Assembly: GCA_007134735.1 (NCBI GenBank) | Contig: SLKG01000065.1 | Span: forward strand, 1-38,025 | Reading direction: 5' to 3' | Origin: Kiritimatiellia bacterium | Lineage (GTDB): Bacteria; Verrucomicrobiota; Kiritimatiellia; SLAD01 | DNA: 38,025 nt | Shown here: positions 17,778 through 26,591 of the stretch, piece after piece | Numbering within the stretch: position 1 is the first letter of the stretch | Layout: each line of letters opens with the position of its first letter | Notes under the pieces: model-generated | What the model saw: only the letters and a program-made list of their open reading frames with translations | Databases searched by the model: none | What the model was told of the DNA's origin: nothing | Made by a program: the position numbers and the translations under genes

Positions 17778-18961
17778 GACAACGCCCCCGCAGGCCGGTC
17801 AAACGTCCCGTCCAACAGCGACGCATATATGGACATCAATTCCAAAACGTGCGACTCGACCGAATATTTCTTTGCATGTTGTCTCCCGTTCTCCGCCAAG
17901 CCTCCGGCTACAGCCCGATCCGAGAGCAACCGTTCCAGTTGGCCCAGCAAGTGCGAATAATCACCGGGCGGGGAGAGGAATCCGGTTTCTCCATCCCGAA
18001 TAATTTCGGGCAGGCCCCCGACTGCGAAGGCCGCCACGGGACACCCGGCGGCCATGGCTTCCAGCGCCGTGTACCCCAGACCCTCGCGCAACGAGGGGAT
18101 AACCACGGCATCGGCCGCGGCCAATACAGCCGGCACATCCTCGCGGTAACCCGCAAATCGAACCTGGTCGTCCAACCCCAGTGATTTCACCCGTTCCTGC
18201 AGTGATGTACGCAAAGGCCCGTCGCCCACGATTAACAGGCAAATGTCCGGCCTGGCCTTCAGCCAGTCCGCGCCGGCGCACAGCAGGGAGTCATGCCCCT
18301 TTTCCGGGGACAGCCGCCCGATGACGGCCACACCGCGCTGGTGCTCGTCGATATCAAGCGATGCGCGCACGGCTCGCACGGCATCGGGCGGCGGCGCGGC
18401 AAAGCGTTCGGGGGGCAAGGCATTATACAGCACGCGAACGCGTGTACGGGGAATACGCATCGTCTCCACCGCATATTCGCATACGGCTTTCGATATGCCC
18501 ACACACCCATCCGTCCATCGGGCAAAAACGCGTTGCAGGGTTTTGGTCACCGGGTCCAACGGATTGGTATCGTGTATATGGGCCAGAAAACGGGCGCCGG
18601 TACGGTGCGCGGCCATGCGGCCGAGTAAAATGCCCTTCATCCCGGCGCCGTGAACCAGATTGATGTCCTGTTCCCGAATCAATCGAGCCAGGTCTCCCAG
18701 CGCACGCACATCCCATTTCCCTCGATTCAGGAAGATGGACTCAATGCCCTCCGCTTCAAGACGCTCAGCCGCTGGATGGCGATCCCGAAGAAAACACACC
18801 GTTAAAGGCATCCCGGTCTTCTTCAGCGCCGGCAGGACATTCAAAAAGTAGGTGGTCGCCCCATGAATCACACCTTCCGCATAACCAAGATGGTCGCTGA
18901 CAAAGAGGACGCGGGGTTGATCGCTATTGTTGCCTTTCCGGCTGGAACGTTGAATCATCAT
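17774..18961 (-). CDS. Glycosyltransferase family 4 (GT-B)
   Basis: The protein begins PRVLFVSDHLGYAEGVIHGATTYFLNVL, a typical GT4 N-terminal strand and glycine loop. The donor domain has the E-x7-E-type segment SLREGLGYTALEAMAAGCPVAAF and a GLPEIIRDGETGFL stretch. I place the start at ATG 18961 (396 aa). In-frame starts at 18958, 18982, 19009 (ATG) and 19027 (TTG) also exist, and none has a convincing ribosome-binding site, so the N-terminus is uncertain. It is the penultimate gene of the minus-strand block and is coupled to the deacetylase. The 142-bp gap from the CMP-sugar synthetase holds an inverted repeat (see 19032-19077). Donor sugar unknown. Confidence 0.9.
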   Translation of the reverse strand: MMIQRSSRKGNNSDQPRVLFVSDHLGYAEGVIHGATTYFLNVLPALKKTGMPLTVCFLRDRHPAAERLEAEGIESIFLNRGKWDVRALGDLARLIREQDINLVHGAGMKGILLGRMAAHRTGARFLAHIHDTNPLDPVTKTLQRVFARWTDGCVGISKAVCEYAVETMRIPRTRVRVLYNALPPERFAAPPPDAVRAVRASLDIDEHQRGVAVIGRLSPEKGHDSLLCAGADWLKARPDICLLIVGDGPLRTSLQERVKSLGLDDQVRFAGYREDVPAVLAAADAVVIPSLREGLGYTALEAMAAGCPVAAFAVGGLPEIIRDGETGFLSPPGDYSHLLGQLERLLSDRAVAGGLAENGRQHAKKYSVESHVLELMSIYASLLDGTFDRPAGALS

Positions 18962-19031
18962 AAGATGGAACCATCGATGCATCGAAACCACGGGGAGATA
19001 GAAAGCCATAAGGGCGCACCAGGGCAATCAT

Positions 19032-19077
19032 TTTGTTCGGCTTTCTTTCGGGTTATGCGTGCCATTTGCCGAACAAA
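19032..19077. repeat. Perfect 10-bp inverted repeat in the gap between the CMP-sugar synthetase and GT4 genes
   Basis: TTTGTTCGGC (19032-19041) and GCCGAACAAA (19068-19077) are exact reverse complements, separated by 26 bases. The element lies just before the possible TTG start of the GT4 gene at 19027. No T-run follows on either strand, so a simple terminator is unlikely. A protein-binding site or an RNA hairpin regulating the downstream part of the operon is conceivable. Confidence 0.5.
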
Positions 19078-19103
19078 CATGGATGTCCCGCGACAAGACC
19101 GTA

Positions 19104-19796
19104 TCAGGACTTGAACGCACGCATCAGGGCCTCGTGGAGTATCCAGTCGTCCGGTTCATCGATTTCAAAGGCGCGCCAGATCGGTATGCGATACACGCCG
19201 GTGCGTCCGCAGAAGCGGTACCGCTCGCGCCGGAACGCCTCGCATTGCAGCGCATATACCGCACTGGTCTCCAACACCTCTTGTGGACGCTTCTGGCGCA
19301 TGCCGCGCTGTCTTTCGTCATGATTGACCCCGCGCCACACACCGTTTTCATCCTGAGTCCATATCCATCGCTGGAAATCAGCGGCCGTCATGACCGATTC
19401 ATGCGACCCGTTCATAACCATCGCCAATGCGCCGTCAACATCACCGGGTTCCACCAGGGGCGAGGTACAATGGAGCACCGCAAGGTGATCGGGTTTGACC
19501 CCCGTGCGCCCCAATTCCTGCAGCGCATGCCACAGCGTCTCCTCCAGCGTCGACTGCGGCCCCGCCAGATCCACGGGACGGCGAATCACTTCCGCGGCGC
19601 CCTGGCGGGCGATATCCGCAATCTCGTCATCGTCCGTGGTTACAAAGACGCGATTAACGAGGCGGGCGGCTCGCGCCGCTTCAACAGCCCAGAGCAGGAG
19701 CGGTTTTCCCGCGAGCGGCTTGACATTTTTTCGTGGAATACCGACCGACCCGCCACGGGCGGGGATAATGGCAATGCATTCACTGGATCCTGTCAT
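19104..19796 (-). CDS. Cytidylyltransferase, CMP-N-acetylneuraminate/nonulosonate synthetase-like
   Basis: The 230-aa protein starts IAIIPARGGSVGIPRKNVKP, the nucleotide-binding signature of CMP-sialic acid and CMP-pseudaminate/legionaminate synthetases (NeuA/PseF/LegF), with AGKPLLLWAVEAA and FVTTDDDEIA following. HCTSPLVEPGDVDGAL and a short C-terminal domain EIDEPDDW are also family-typical. It activates a nine-carbon sugar with CTP, and the NeuB-like synthase at 26592 in the same operon supplies the sugar. The ATG overlaps the stop of a flippase 3' remnant immediately upstream, showing that the gene was originally coupled to a flippase. Sugar type (sialic, legionaminic or pseudaminic) cannot be told from the sequence. 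Confidence 0.9.
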   Translation of the reverse strand: MTGSSECIAIIPARGGSVGIPRKNVKPLAGKPLLLWAVEAARAARLVNRVFVTTDDDEIADIARQGAAEVIRRPVDLAGPQSTLEETLWHALQELGRTGVKPDHLAVLHCTSPLVEPGDVDGALAMVMNGSHESVMTAADFQRWIWTQDENGVWRGVNHDERQRGMRQKRPQEVLETSAVYALQCEAFRRERYRFCGRTGVYRIPIWRAFEIDEPDDWILHEALMRAFKS

Positions 19797-19866
19797 ACGA
19801 TTTCCTTTCGCTCCGATTCCGGCCGCACAGCGTAGTACAGAATGCCGCCGTTGACAAGAAGGGCCC
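19793..19866 (-). pseudogene. Remnant of a flippase 3' end, coupled to the CMP-sugar synthetase
   Basis: On the minus strand, upstream of the cytidylyltransferase ATG, a frame reads LLVNGGILYYAVRP (from 19861) and then eight more codons to TGA 19795-19793, which overlaps ATG 19796. The same peptide, LLVNGGILYYALRP, is the C-terminus of the complete flippase at 24015. No start codon or further flippase similarity lies upstream of the remnant. It therefore looks like a leftover C-terminus from a flippase gene that was displaced when the intervening segment came in. Confidence 0.75.
19816..19863. repeat. Direct repeat, distal copy (46/48 identical to 24017-24064)
   Basis: The 48-bp stretch differs from 24017-24064 only at 19828 and 19859. 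It corresponds to the last codons of the flippase gene, just before its stop codon, and borders the segment that carries the 1308-aa membrane protein. Similarity stops abruptly on both sides. Confidence 0.9.
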
Positions 19867-19906
19867 TCGTCTCTGTAATCCGAAAATCATCAGGGCGGCA
19901 CGCTAG

Positions 19907-22900
19907 TCATGGCGCCGGAGCAAGATCCACACGATGCACCATAATCCCCAACAAACGGCCGTCACGGCTATCGCTCACCAAAGCGGGCGACCACGGATTA
20001 CATTGAATCTCCAGTTCGTGGATACCGGTTCCCCATTCCTCCGGGGGCACGGTCGCCTCCCAGACGCGAAACGGCGGAAATTCGGACTCCCCCCTGTCGA
20101 CGCCGCTCAACGGCTGACCGTTCAGCCGGAAGTTGAGCCGGGCATCCCGCGCCTGTTTAGGGCGCGCATCGAAGTAGGTCACCCGCAAGCGCACGGAATC
20201 CGTGCCGGAAGGCTCAAAGAGTCGGAGAACCGATCGTTCCGAGGTCCAGCGAAAGGGAATGACATCATAATAGCGCTCGCGCCCGAAAAATCCCTCTCCG
20301 ATGAAGGGTTCGTCGTCCGTCGCGCCCACGGTAATCGTGCGGGGCACATCTCGCAGGATGGATCTCAAGCGTAACGCACTCAATTCGACCGGTCGCGCGC
20401 CCGATCGGCCAGGGTCCGCCCATTGCAGGGTTGCGAAAACGTCACGCGACGGCGCGGGAATCATCCATGCCGCGCCATGCACACCGTGCTCGACATAGGT
20501 CACGTGAGCAACGGTTTGCCCGTCCACCTGTACGAGCACCGGTGAATCCGTTTCGCCCGCATCGTCGCGACGCCATCGCAATTCCGCAAGAACCCCATAG
20601 GTATCGGCCGGCCAGATGGCGGGGACGCGTACGCGCCAATCCCCGCTCACGGTGACCGCCGTCCAAGGCGCCTCGCCCATGCTCCGGGAGGGGGCGTCCA
20701 GCAGATCCGTATGCGGAAGCTCGGCCAACGGTGAAACGGGCATGCCGATTGACTCGTCGACCGGAAGGACCGCGGCATGTAATTGCGCGGGAAGCGGTCC
20801 GTCCGATTCCAATTCGACAACCATTTCGTCACCCGAACGATTCCTCCGCATATGGATATAATGAAATCCGTTGGTCAACCGGTCGGACACGATTTCTCCG
20901 TCCACAACGAGCCGGGCAAACGTACGGGATAATCCGGGGCGCCATAAGCACCGGGTATCCGCCCTCAAGAGGAAGGTCTCTTCACCCGGAGCAGGCAATG
21001 TCGTTCGCGTGTGTTGGGTGGTCCAGGGTATCACGCGTAGAAACGGGGCTTCCCCTTCAATATCATACAGGCGGGTGATCAGGCGCAGGACCCCGTCCTG
21101 CCGGCCCTCCGGAGGAGCGGCATCCAGGGCATGTACCGCGCGGCCCTCCGCAAGCCAATCGGAAATCATCCGGGCAATACGTGTACAGCCGTCGGGGCCG
21201 TCATTCCAAACGGCATGCAACGAGACGGGATGGCCTCCGCCGTAGGCTGTCCAGATGCCGGCATAATAGCCATCCGCCAGGACCACATCGTTTTCCGGTA
21301 ATGTCGCGGCCCATTCTTGAAGACGCGCCTTTTCCCCATACCCGATCCAGGGTTGATGCGACCAGCCGTGTTTCATCCACCGATCGTGAGGCGCCTCACG
21401 CCAGGACCATCCGACAACAGCCGGCACATCACGCGCTTGCGGCATCGGCGCCGGTTTTTCTTCTACCAGGAATTCCATGCCGTGCAGAACCAGGGCAGGA
21501 CCTTCTTCCCCCAACTTCAGAGCGCGGGCATCGAAATACAGTTCCCCCGGGAACGACCACTTGAGTTCCTGCATGTAATCACTGATATGAGGATAGGTAT
21601 CCGTGGAATAGGTCTGGTTATAGAGGACCGTCAGCGGGATGAGATCACGTTCCCCTTGCCGATACGTAAGCCGGTGTATGACATCCAGCTCGTCCTGCGT
21701 ATCCGCGGCGGCGGAATAGTACAGGCGCAGCACGCCGTGATGGCGGTCTTCGCCCACCAGGTTCGGCGGACGTATCCGCGAATCCGGCCGCAGGTATATC
21801 CACGGAATGGATTGATGACGGCGGCTGAAGGCCGCGAAATCTCTCCACCACATTCGATATCCCGTCCAACGCAGCGCAACCCGGTCGAGATGTTGCAAAC
21901 GGGACGGCAATTTCGGATAATCGGAAAAATGCACGCGGATCGGTTCCGCGCCGTGCCAGGCCGCCTCGACCAGGGAAGGCAGCGGCCGGTCGCTCTGCAT
22001 CTCCAACCCCTCCGGTCTCGTGGTCAAATCACGGGGCATCATCAGTACATTGGCGCCGGGCCGCAAAGTCACCGGCCAGGGCCGCGGCCAGGACGCGTGC
22101 CGCAGAAGCACATCCTGCTTCGTGCCGGATGGACGGGTGTCGCGCATGAAGAGAAACAGCCGGTCCGGCGCTTCCGACTCCATGGCGACATCGAAGGCAA
22201 GCGCGCGCGCATCGCGTTCTTTCACGTGATAAAGTCTAACCCCATCGTGCCCCAGCGATTGAAAACGAAGCGCGGGGCCGAGCGGATCCAGGGCGTATCG
22301 ATTGAGAAGGGCGTCCAGAACCCATCCACGATCGTCCTGGTCCGGATACGATGCGAGTGTGGACATCCATAGCGGTGTTTGTTCGGGCAGGACGATGGTA
22401 GAGGGATCGGTCGCGGCCGCGCCGCGCGGTGTGAGCGTCCATTGATTCTGCACACCGCCAAAATAGAGACTCCATGTCAACAACCCGGGAGAAAGGATCA
22501 ACAGGGCGCCGTCGCCGGGCAGATACGTCTGCGTCCAGGATGCAAACCGTTGCGCATCCTCCCACTCCGCCGAAGCGGCGCTCCAATTCGGGCCGGACCG
22601 CAGGGCGGCCGCCCCCACTCCGACGGCCAGCAAGATCGTCATCGCCGCGCGCAAGAGGCGCGTTGCCGCAACGCGTCCATGGAGCAGTCCGCGAATCAGG
22701 GCCTCGAGAAGCCAACCCGCGCCCAGGGCCCCGATCGCCGTCGTGAACAGTACGATGATGAGGGAGTAACGGCCCACCACGGCGCCGTAACAGCCGTAGA
22801 AAAGAGCAAAGACCGCCGCGCCGGCGATCAGCGGCAACAGATGAAAGGCTTTCCTTCCAGCCTGGAATATCCATCCGGCGACACCGACGAGGCAGAGTAC

Positions 22901-23833
22901 GGATATCCACACGGGATAGACATGCCAGATCTGATACCGCAAGCGGGGCATCATCATGGGTAGATTTGCAGGATGCCATCCTCTACGGATCCGCCCCGGC
23001 TCCCCATCCACGGCATCACGGATAAACAGGCTATCGGCTTGAGGAACATGGGCGATGTGACGCCCTTCGAAAAGGTTCTGAGCGGCCAACAGGGCGACCC
23101 CGAGCGACAGGCCGGCGCCCAACCACAACAAGAAGGACACGCGGCGACGGAATGTGCCCCAGGTACCCGTGCACAACACCACGAGCGCGGCGGGCACAAA
23201 AAACAGGTAGCCCGGCAGCCGGACCCAGCCGCTTAAGCCGATCAGCAGTCCCGCCCAAAACACCCAGGCCGCGCGGCGTTTCGCGAGCGATTCGCCCGCC
23301 CACAGAACCAGCAACGCGCCGAACCCCAGCGTGTGTGACAGGGTGTCGCGAAACGGCAACGCCAATTCCCAGACGCGACCTGCCATCGTGGAGAAATGGA
23401 GCAGCAACAACAGACCCGCCAGCGCCGCCCATTCACGCCGGTGCGGTCGCCCATCCATCAGGGCGATGCACAGCGCAATGAACAGGAGCAGGAACGGCAG
23501 GAGCACCGCATTGACCAGGAAAGGGGCGCGATCCCCCATCTCACGCGCCAGAAGCAGCAGAACAGGGAAACCACCTTCGATGATGCTTACGTGACGGATC
23601 TCTTCGGGCGGAACGCCGTCTCGGCGCTGGGCCCATGCCTCGCGGTTGGCGGGAATGTATTCCCGGTCCAGGGTCACGTACGCGCGAAGTATGATCCCGG
23701 GATCACCGGTAAGCCAGTACCGGTGATGGCCCATACTCGTCCACAGCAGCACACCGAATACGATCAGAACCCATGCCGAACGCCCTGCGCGACGACCGGC
23801 CCCTTCGGTCTTATGGAAACAAGGACTCCTCAT
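19907..23833 (-). CDS. Very large GT-C-like polytopic membrane protein with long extracytoplasmic tail
   Basis: ATG 23833 gives 1308 residues; in-frame ATG 23863 and GTG 23902 are alternatives, none with a clear ribosome-binding site. Residues about 20-430 hold around eleven hydrophobic helices, with an acidic first loop (LTGDPGIILRAYVTLDREY) and a conserved FRDTLSH loop, the style of GT39/GT83 dolichol-phosphate-mannose-type transferases. The remaining 880 or so residues are outside the membrane. The last 340 are clearly related to the C-terminus of the 888-aa protein at 32523, sharing RTFAR, FRWTSER, a PWSP element and a final R-LGIM segment. The gene lies inside the segment flanked by the 48-bp direct repeats, between the flippase and its displaced tail. 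Transfer of a sugar from a polyprenyl carrier on the periplasmic face is inferred; no catalytic residue is proven. Confidence 0.82.
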   Translation of the reverse strand: MRSPCFHKTEGAGRRAGRSAWVLIVFGVLLWTSMGHHRYWLTGDPGIILRAYVTLDREYIPANREAWAQRRDGVPPEEIRHVSIIEGGFPVLLLLAREMGDRAPFLVNAVLLPFLLLFIALCIALMDGRPHRREWAALAGLLLLLHFSTMAGRVWELALPFRDTLSHTLGFGALLVLWAGESLAKRRAAWVFWAGLLIGLSGWVRLPGYLFFVPAALVVLCTGTWGTFRRRVSFLLWLGAGLSLGVALLAAQNLFEGRHIAHVPQADSLFIRDAVDGEPGRIRRGWHPANLPMMMPRLRYQIWHVYPVWISVLCLVGVAGWIFQAGRKAFHLLPLIAGAAVFALFYGCYGAVVGRYSLIIVLFTTAIGALGAGWLLEALIRGLLHGRVAATRLLRAAMTILLAVGVGAAALRSGPNWSAASAEWEDAQRFASWTQTYLPGDGALLILSPGLLTWSLYFGGVQNQWTLTPRGAAATDPSTIVLPEQTPLWMSTLASYPDQDDRGWVLDALLNRYALDPLGPALRFQSLGHDGVRLYHVKERDARALAFDVAMESEAPDRLFLFMRDTRPSGTKQDVLLRHASWPRPWPVTLRPGANVLMMPRDLTTRPEGLEMQSDRPLPSLVEAAWHGAEPIRVHFSDYPKLPSRLQHLDRVALRWTGYRMWWRDFAAFSRRHQSIPWIYLRPDSRIRPPNLVGEDRHHGVLRLYYSAAADTQDELDVIHRLTYRQGERDLIPLTVLYNQTYSTDTYPHISDYMQELKWSFPGELYFDARALKLGEEGPALVLHGMEFLVEEKPAPMPQARDVPAVVGWSWREAPHDRWMKHGWSHQPWIGYGEKARLQEWAATLPENDVVLADGYYAGIWTAYGGGHPVSLHAVWNDGPDGCTRIARMISDWLAEGRAVHALDAAPPEGRQDGVLRLITRLYDIEGEAPFLRVIPWTTQHTRTTLPAPGEETFLLRADTRCLWRPGLSRTFARLVVDGEIVSDRLTNGFHYIHMRRNRSGDEMVVELESDGPLPAQLHAAVLPVDESIGMPVSPLAELPHTDLLDAPSRSMGEAPWTAVTVSGDWRVRVPAIWPADTYGVLAELRWRRDDAGETDSPVLVQVDGQTVAHVTYVEHGVHGAAWMIPAPSRDVFATLQWADPGRSGARPVELSALRLRSILRDVPRTITVGATDDEPFIGEGFFGRERYYDVIPFRWTSERSVLRLFEPSGTDSVRLRVTYFDARPKQARDARLNFRLNGQPLSGVDRGESEFPPFRVWEATVPPEEWGTGIHELEIQCNPWSPALVSDSRDGRLLGIMVHRVDLAPAP

Positions 23834-24014
23834 TGTGTTGTCTGCCCGGCATCTCAACACCATTATGCAGGTTGGCAAGGGGGTACGCAGCGAATGACGC
23901 ACGGGGAAGGTCCGCCCTTTTCGCCCTGTCCGCTTCCAGCCTGACGCGGTTCAATAAGGCATGAGGCCATTTTCTTGTCACAACATACATTACCCGCATG
24001 GCATCGTGCGGACA

Positions 24015-25280
24015 TCATTCCGGCCGCAGAGCGTAGTACAGAATGCCGCCGTTGACAAGCAGGGTGCTGGTTGCCGCGCCGGCGACCAGCCCCCACGCAA
24101 ACGATTCCAGCGTGCCGTACCGCGCGAACAAGAAAAAACTGACCGCCGCCTGGACGAGCAGGCCCGCGATCAGCATGGCACTCAAGGTTTTCTGGCGGCC
24201 TATGGTCACATAGAATATGTTGGTGCCCAATACGGATATCAGCGCACCGCTGATCAACGCGATCCGGCCCGCGGGAACACCGGGGAGGTATTCGGGAAGC
24301 AACCATCGGGTCACGGGTTCCATCAGAAACCAGGCGATCACGATGCACGGAAGGAGAATCAGCAGCAAGGGGAGCAGGCTTTGCAGGGTGGTCCGCGCCA
24401 CCTTCCGCGGATTTCGAGTGCTCCCATAGACGCGGCCCAGAGCCGGAATCAATACACGGCTGATGGCATACTGAAAGATGCGCATCAGGCCGATCACGCT
24501 GATGGCCAGAACATAATAGCCCAGCGAGCGATCATCCATGAGAAAGGCAATCAGCGTACGATCCAGTCCGAAGGAGAGCAGCAGGAGGAAACGTGAAAAC
24601 AGAATGGGTAACCCATCGCGCACGAGAATCCGGGCGGTGGGTCCGTTCCAAGCGGGCCGATAAAAGGCTCGTGCCCGAACGATGCATATCACGGCGGGCA
24701 ACAGCGCCACAAGAAGCGTACGCAAGGTCAAACCCGGCGTCCCCCCCCATGCCAGTGGCAAAAAAACCCACCAGAGAACGCCCTCAAGGAAGAACAGGCG
24801 ATTGAGCTGGCTCAACCGGTTCTCCGCGGTGAACACCGCGCTCGCGTAATTCATGAAGAGCGTAATACCCGATAGCGTTCCCGCGCAAAGCAGTTTCCAC
24901 GCGAGGACACGCGATGCCTCGTCCTGGAACAGCAGGAGCCAGGCGGCCGCACCCAACAGCACACAGGTAGCCACGGACAACAGGCACACCATCGACGCAA
25001 CGCCCCACACATGCTGAACCTCGGCGCCTCGATCCTGCGCGCGCCGTATGGGAACCAACCGCTCCGCGCCGTTGAACACGCCGCCCGTGAACCAGAGCGC
25101 GTACATGGAAAAAATGCCGATCCACGCCACGAATCCAATGGCCTCCGGACCGGCAATGCGCGCGGCGATCAATGAGGCCGCTATGCGCAGAAACAGGCCG
25201 GCCCCACGCGCACTCATAAGGGAAAACAGGGAACGCGTCAACGCGCTCGGGGAATCCACGGAAACGGGGGGCGCACTCAC
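24015..25280 (-). CDS. wzx: Oligosaccharide flippase (Wzx-like, MOP superfamily)
   Basis: I use GTG 25280, which overlaps the stop of the upstream pyruvyl transferase as GTGA and gives 421 residues, the normal Wzx length. Longer in-frame extensions only cover antisense-of-other-frame sequence in the neighbour. The protein has about twelve hydrophobic helices, starting SLMSARGAGLFLRIAASLIA and including FVAWIGIFSMYALWF, and ends LLVNGGILYYALRPE. Wzx proteins flip undecaprenyl-linked repeat units across the inner membrane. It is the third gene of an operon with NeuB-like and pyruvyl-transferase genes. The 3' end (24017-24064) is duplicated 4.2 kb downstream, and here it stops right at the repeat border, whereas the remnant copy runs eight codons past the repeat. 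Confidence 0.88.
   Translation of the reverse strand: MSAPPVSVDSPSALTRSLFSLMSARGAGLFLRIAASLIAARIAGPEAIGFVAWIGIFSMYALWFTGGVFNGAERLVPIRRAQDRGAEVQHVWGVASMVCLLSVATCVLLGAAAWLLLFQDEASRVLAWKLLCAGTLSGITLFMNYASAVFTAENRLSQLNRLFFLEGVLWWVFLPLAWGGTPGLTLRTLLVALLPAVICIVRARAFYRPAWNGPTARILVRDGLPILFSRFLLLLSFGLDRTLIAFLMDDRSLGYYVLAISVIGLMRIFQYAISRVLIPALGRVYGSTRNPRKVARTTLQSLLPLLLILLPCIVIAWFLMEPVTRWLLPEYLPGVPAGRIALISGALISVLGTNIFYVTIGRQKTLSAMLIAGLLVQAAVSFFLFARYGTLESFAWGLVAGAATSTLLVNGGILYYALRPE
24017..24064. repeat. Direct repeat, proximal copy (flippase 3' end)
   Basis: This is the last coding part of the complete flippase gene and matches 19816-19863 at 46 of 48 positions (offset 4201). The repeat ends within the stop codon, consistent with an insertion or duplication junction there. 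Confidence 0.9.
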
Positions 25281-26554
25281 CGTACCCCGCTCGTTCCCGC
25301 CGGTGTGACAACCGACGGCCCTCCGGCCGGCTCCCGCACCAGTCGCTCCCGAACCATCTCGCCCATGCGTCGCACACGGGTTCGTAATTCGCCGGACCGC
25401 TCCTTCACACGCACGCGCAGCGCCTTGCCGCCATCCATCGCATGGCGCGCCTCGCGTTCGATGGATTCGACAGCGCCCCACAGATCCGTCGGATCGAAGG
25501 GCGTGGGCATCACGTCCCCCATCAACTCCGACAGCCCCTGCACCTTGGGCGACGTGCTGATCAAGGGAACGGAGGGGCAACCGACGTTCGAGGCCATGAT
25601 AAGGTGGTGATAGCGGCCGGAAAACAGGAAGCGCGCGTCGCGCAGAATCGTCATGACATCCCGGAAGGACTGGTCCTGCCCGAAGAACAGCGATCCGGTA
25701 TCCTCCGCAACCGCGCGCAGAAACTGATCCTCCGGATCCTTGGCCATCAACACCGCCTGTGGCACAAGTTGCTTGAGCCGATGGATCACATGATGCAGGG
25801 AGGATTGATCCCGGGTACGCCTGAAATCCATCGGCAGCATCGAAAGGCTGAAGCAGAAGTAGGGCCGGTCGCCCACCCGGGCGCGGAACGCTTCAAGTCC
25901 CGGGCCGGCCGGCGAGCACTCCGATTCGTCGAACAAAAATACGGCGTCGGGAACCAGTTCGGCGCGCGCGTCCGGGACCGCCTGTTGGACCATGCGCAGC
26001 GCGTTGGGTACGCGCACCGTAATTCCGTCCAAAACGCGGAACACCTTGCGCACCATGGCCGGGAGGATGGGGTCCACCTCGGTCAGTGTGACATTGCCGT
26101 TCAGAAAGAATGCAGGCTTATTGAAACGGGTTTTCGCGAGCCAGAGCATGAACAGACATTTAAGGGCCGAGTGATTGTTCCGGTATGTGCTGCCCTCGGC
26201 ATTGAAAACTACCGCATCGGCGTCTCCAACCCGGTCCAGAAAATCCCGGGCACCCGATCCGCCCTTTCCCGCCATCCACTGTTCCGCCACATACTCATAT
26301 TCATCGACCACTTCCGGCAACAGGTGGTAGCGGGATGTGATCCGGTCGGCCAGGAAACTGGTCCGGTTGAATGCGCGCCGCCCGAACACCCACGGATCCC
26401 ACCGATAGATTCGCCCCACCCACCGTGAATCCAGCGACGTGTACGTCACGCCGGGAAGGGCTTCCGTCAGGATGGTTTTCAATGCCTCGATGTTCGCCAG
26501 CGAACCCCAATTGGAATGATCGGATGTGTCGTTCAGAATGAAAACGTTAGGCAT
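25277..26554 (-). CDS. Polysaccharide pyruvyl transferase family protein (CsaB/WcaK-like)
   Basis: ATG 26554, preceded by an AAAGAAAG-type purine stretch, gives 425 residues. The N-terminal strand VFILNDTSDHSNWGSLANIEA has the glycine-rich turn of the family. AVVFNAEGSTYRNN follows in the first half. The C-terminal domain carries ARFLFSGRYHHLIMASNVGC with PLISTSPKVQGL, the conserved R-H-H and K segments of PS_pyruv_trans proteins that use phosphoenolpyruvate to form ketals on sugar residues. The C-terminal 60 residues are basic and helical. Co-location with NeuB-like and CMP-nonulosonate genes is notable, as some family members act on other substrates; the exact acceptor is unknown. The stop overlaps the flippase GTG. 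Confidence 0.88.
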   Translation of the reverse strand: MPNVFILNDTSDHSNWGSLANIEALKTILTEALPGVTYTSLDSRWVGRIYRWDPWVFGRRAFNRTSFLADRITSRYHLLPEVVDEYEYVAEQWMAGKGGSGARDFLDRVGDADAVVFNAEGSTYRNNHSALKCLFMLWLAKTRFNKPAFFLNGNVTLTEVDPILPAMVRKVFRVLDGITVRVPNALRMVQQAVPDARAELVPDAVFLFDESECSPAGPGLEAFRARVGDRPYFCFSLSMLPMDFRRTRDQSSLHHVIHRLKQLVPQAVLMAKDPEDQFLRAVAEDTGSLFFGQDQSFRDVMTILRDARFLFSGRYHHLIMASNVGCPSVPLISTSPKVQGLSELMGDVMPTPFDPTDLWGAVESIEREARHAMDGGKALRVRVKERSGELRTRVRRMGEMVRERLVREPAGGPSVVTPAGTSGVR

Positions 26555-26591
26555 AAATCGTTCTTTCTTTATTTGCGCCGCGTCATGATCT

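Noticed and set aside
18925-19031. Short minus-strand frame of about 35 codons starting ATG 19031, out of frame with the GT4
   Set aside because: It is possible as a leader peptide, but has no ribosome-binding site and no recognisable composition; too weak to call.
25281-25580. N-terminal extension of the flippase frame by 100 codons
   Set aside because: The extension is Gly/Arg-rich shadow sequence inside the pyruvyl transferase gene; the GTG at 25280 with GTGA overlap fits better.
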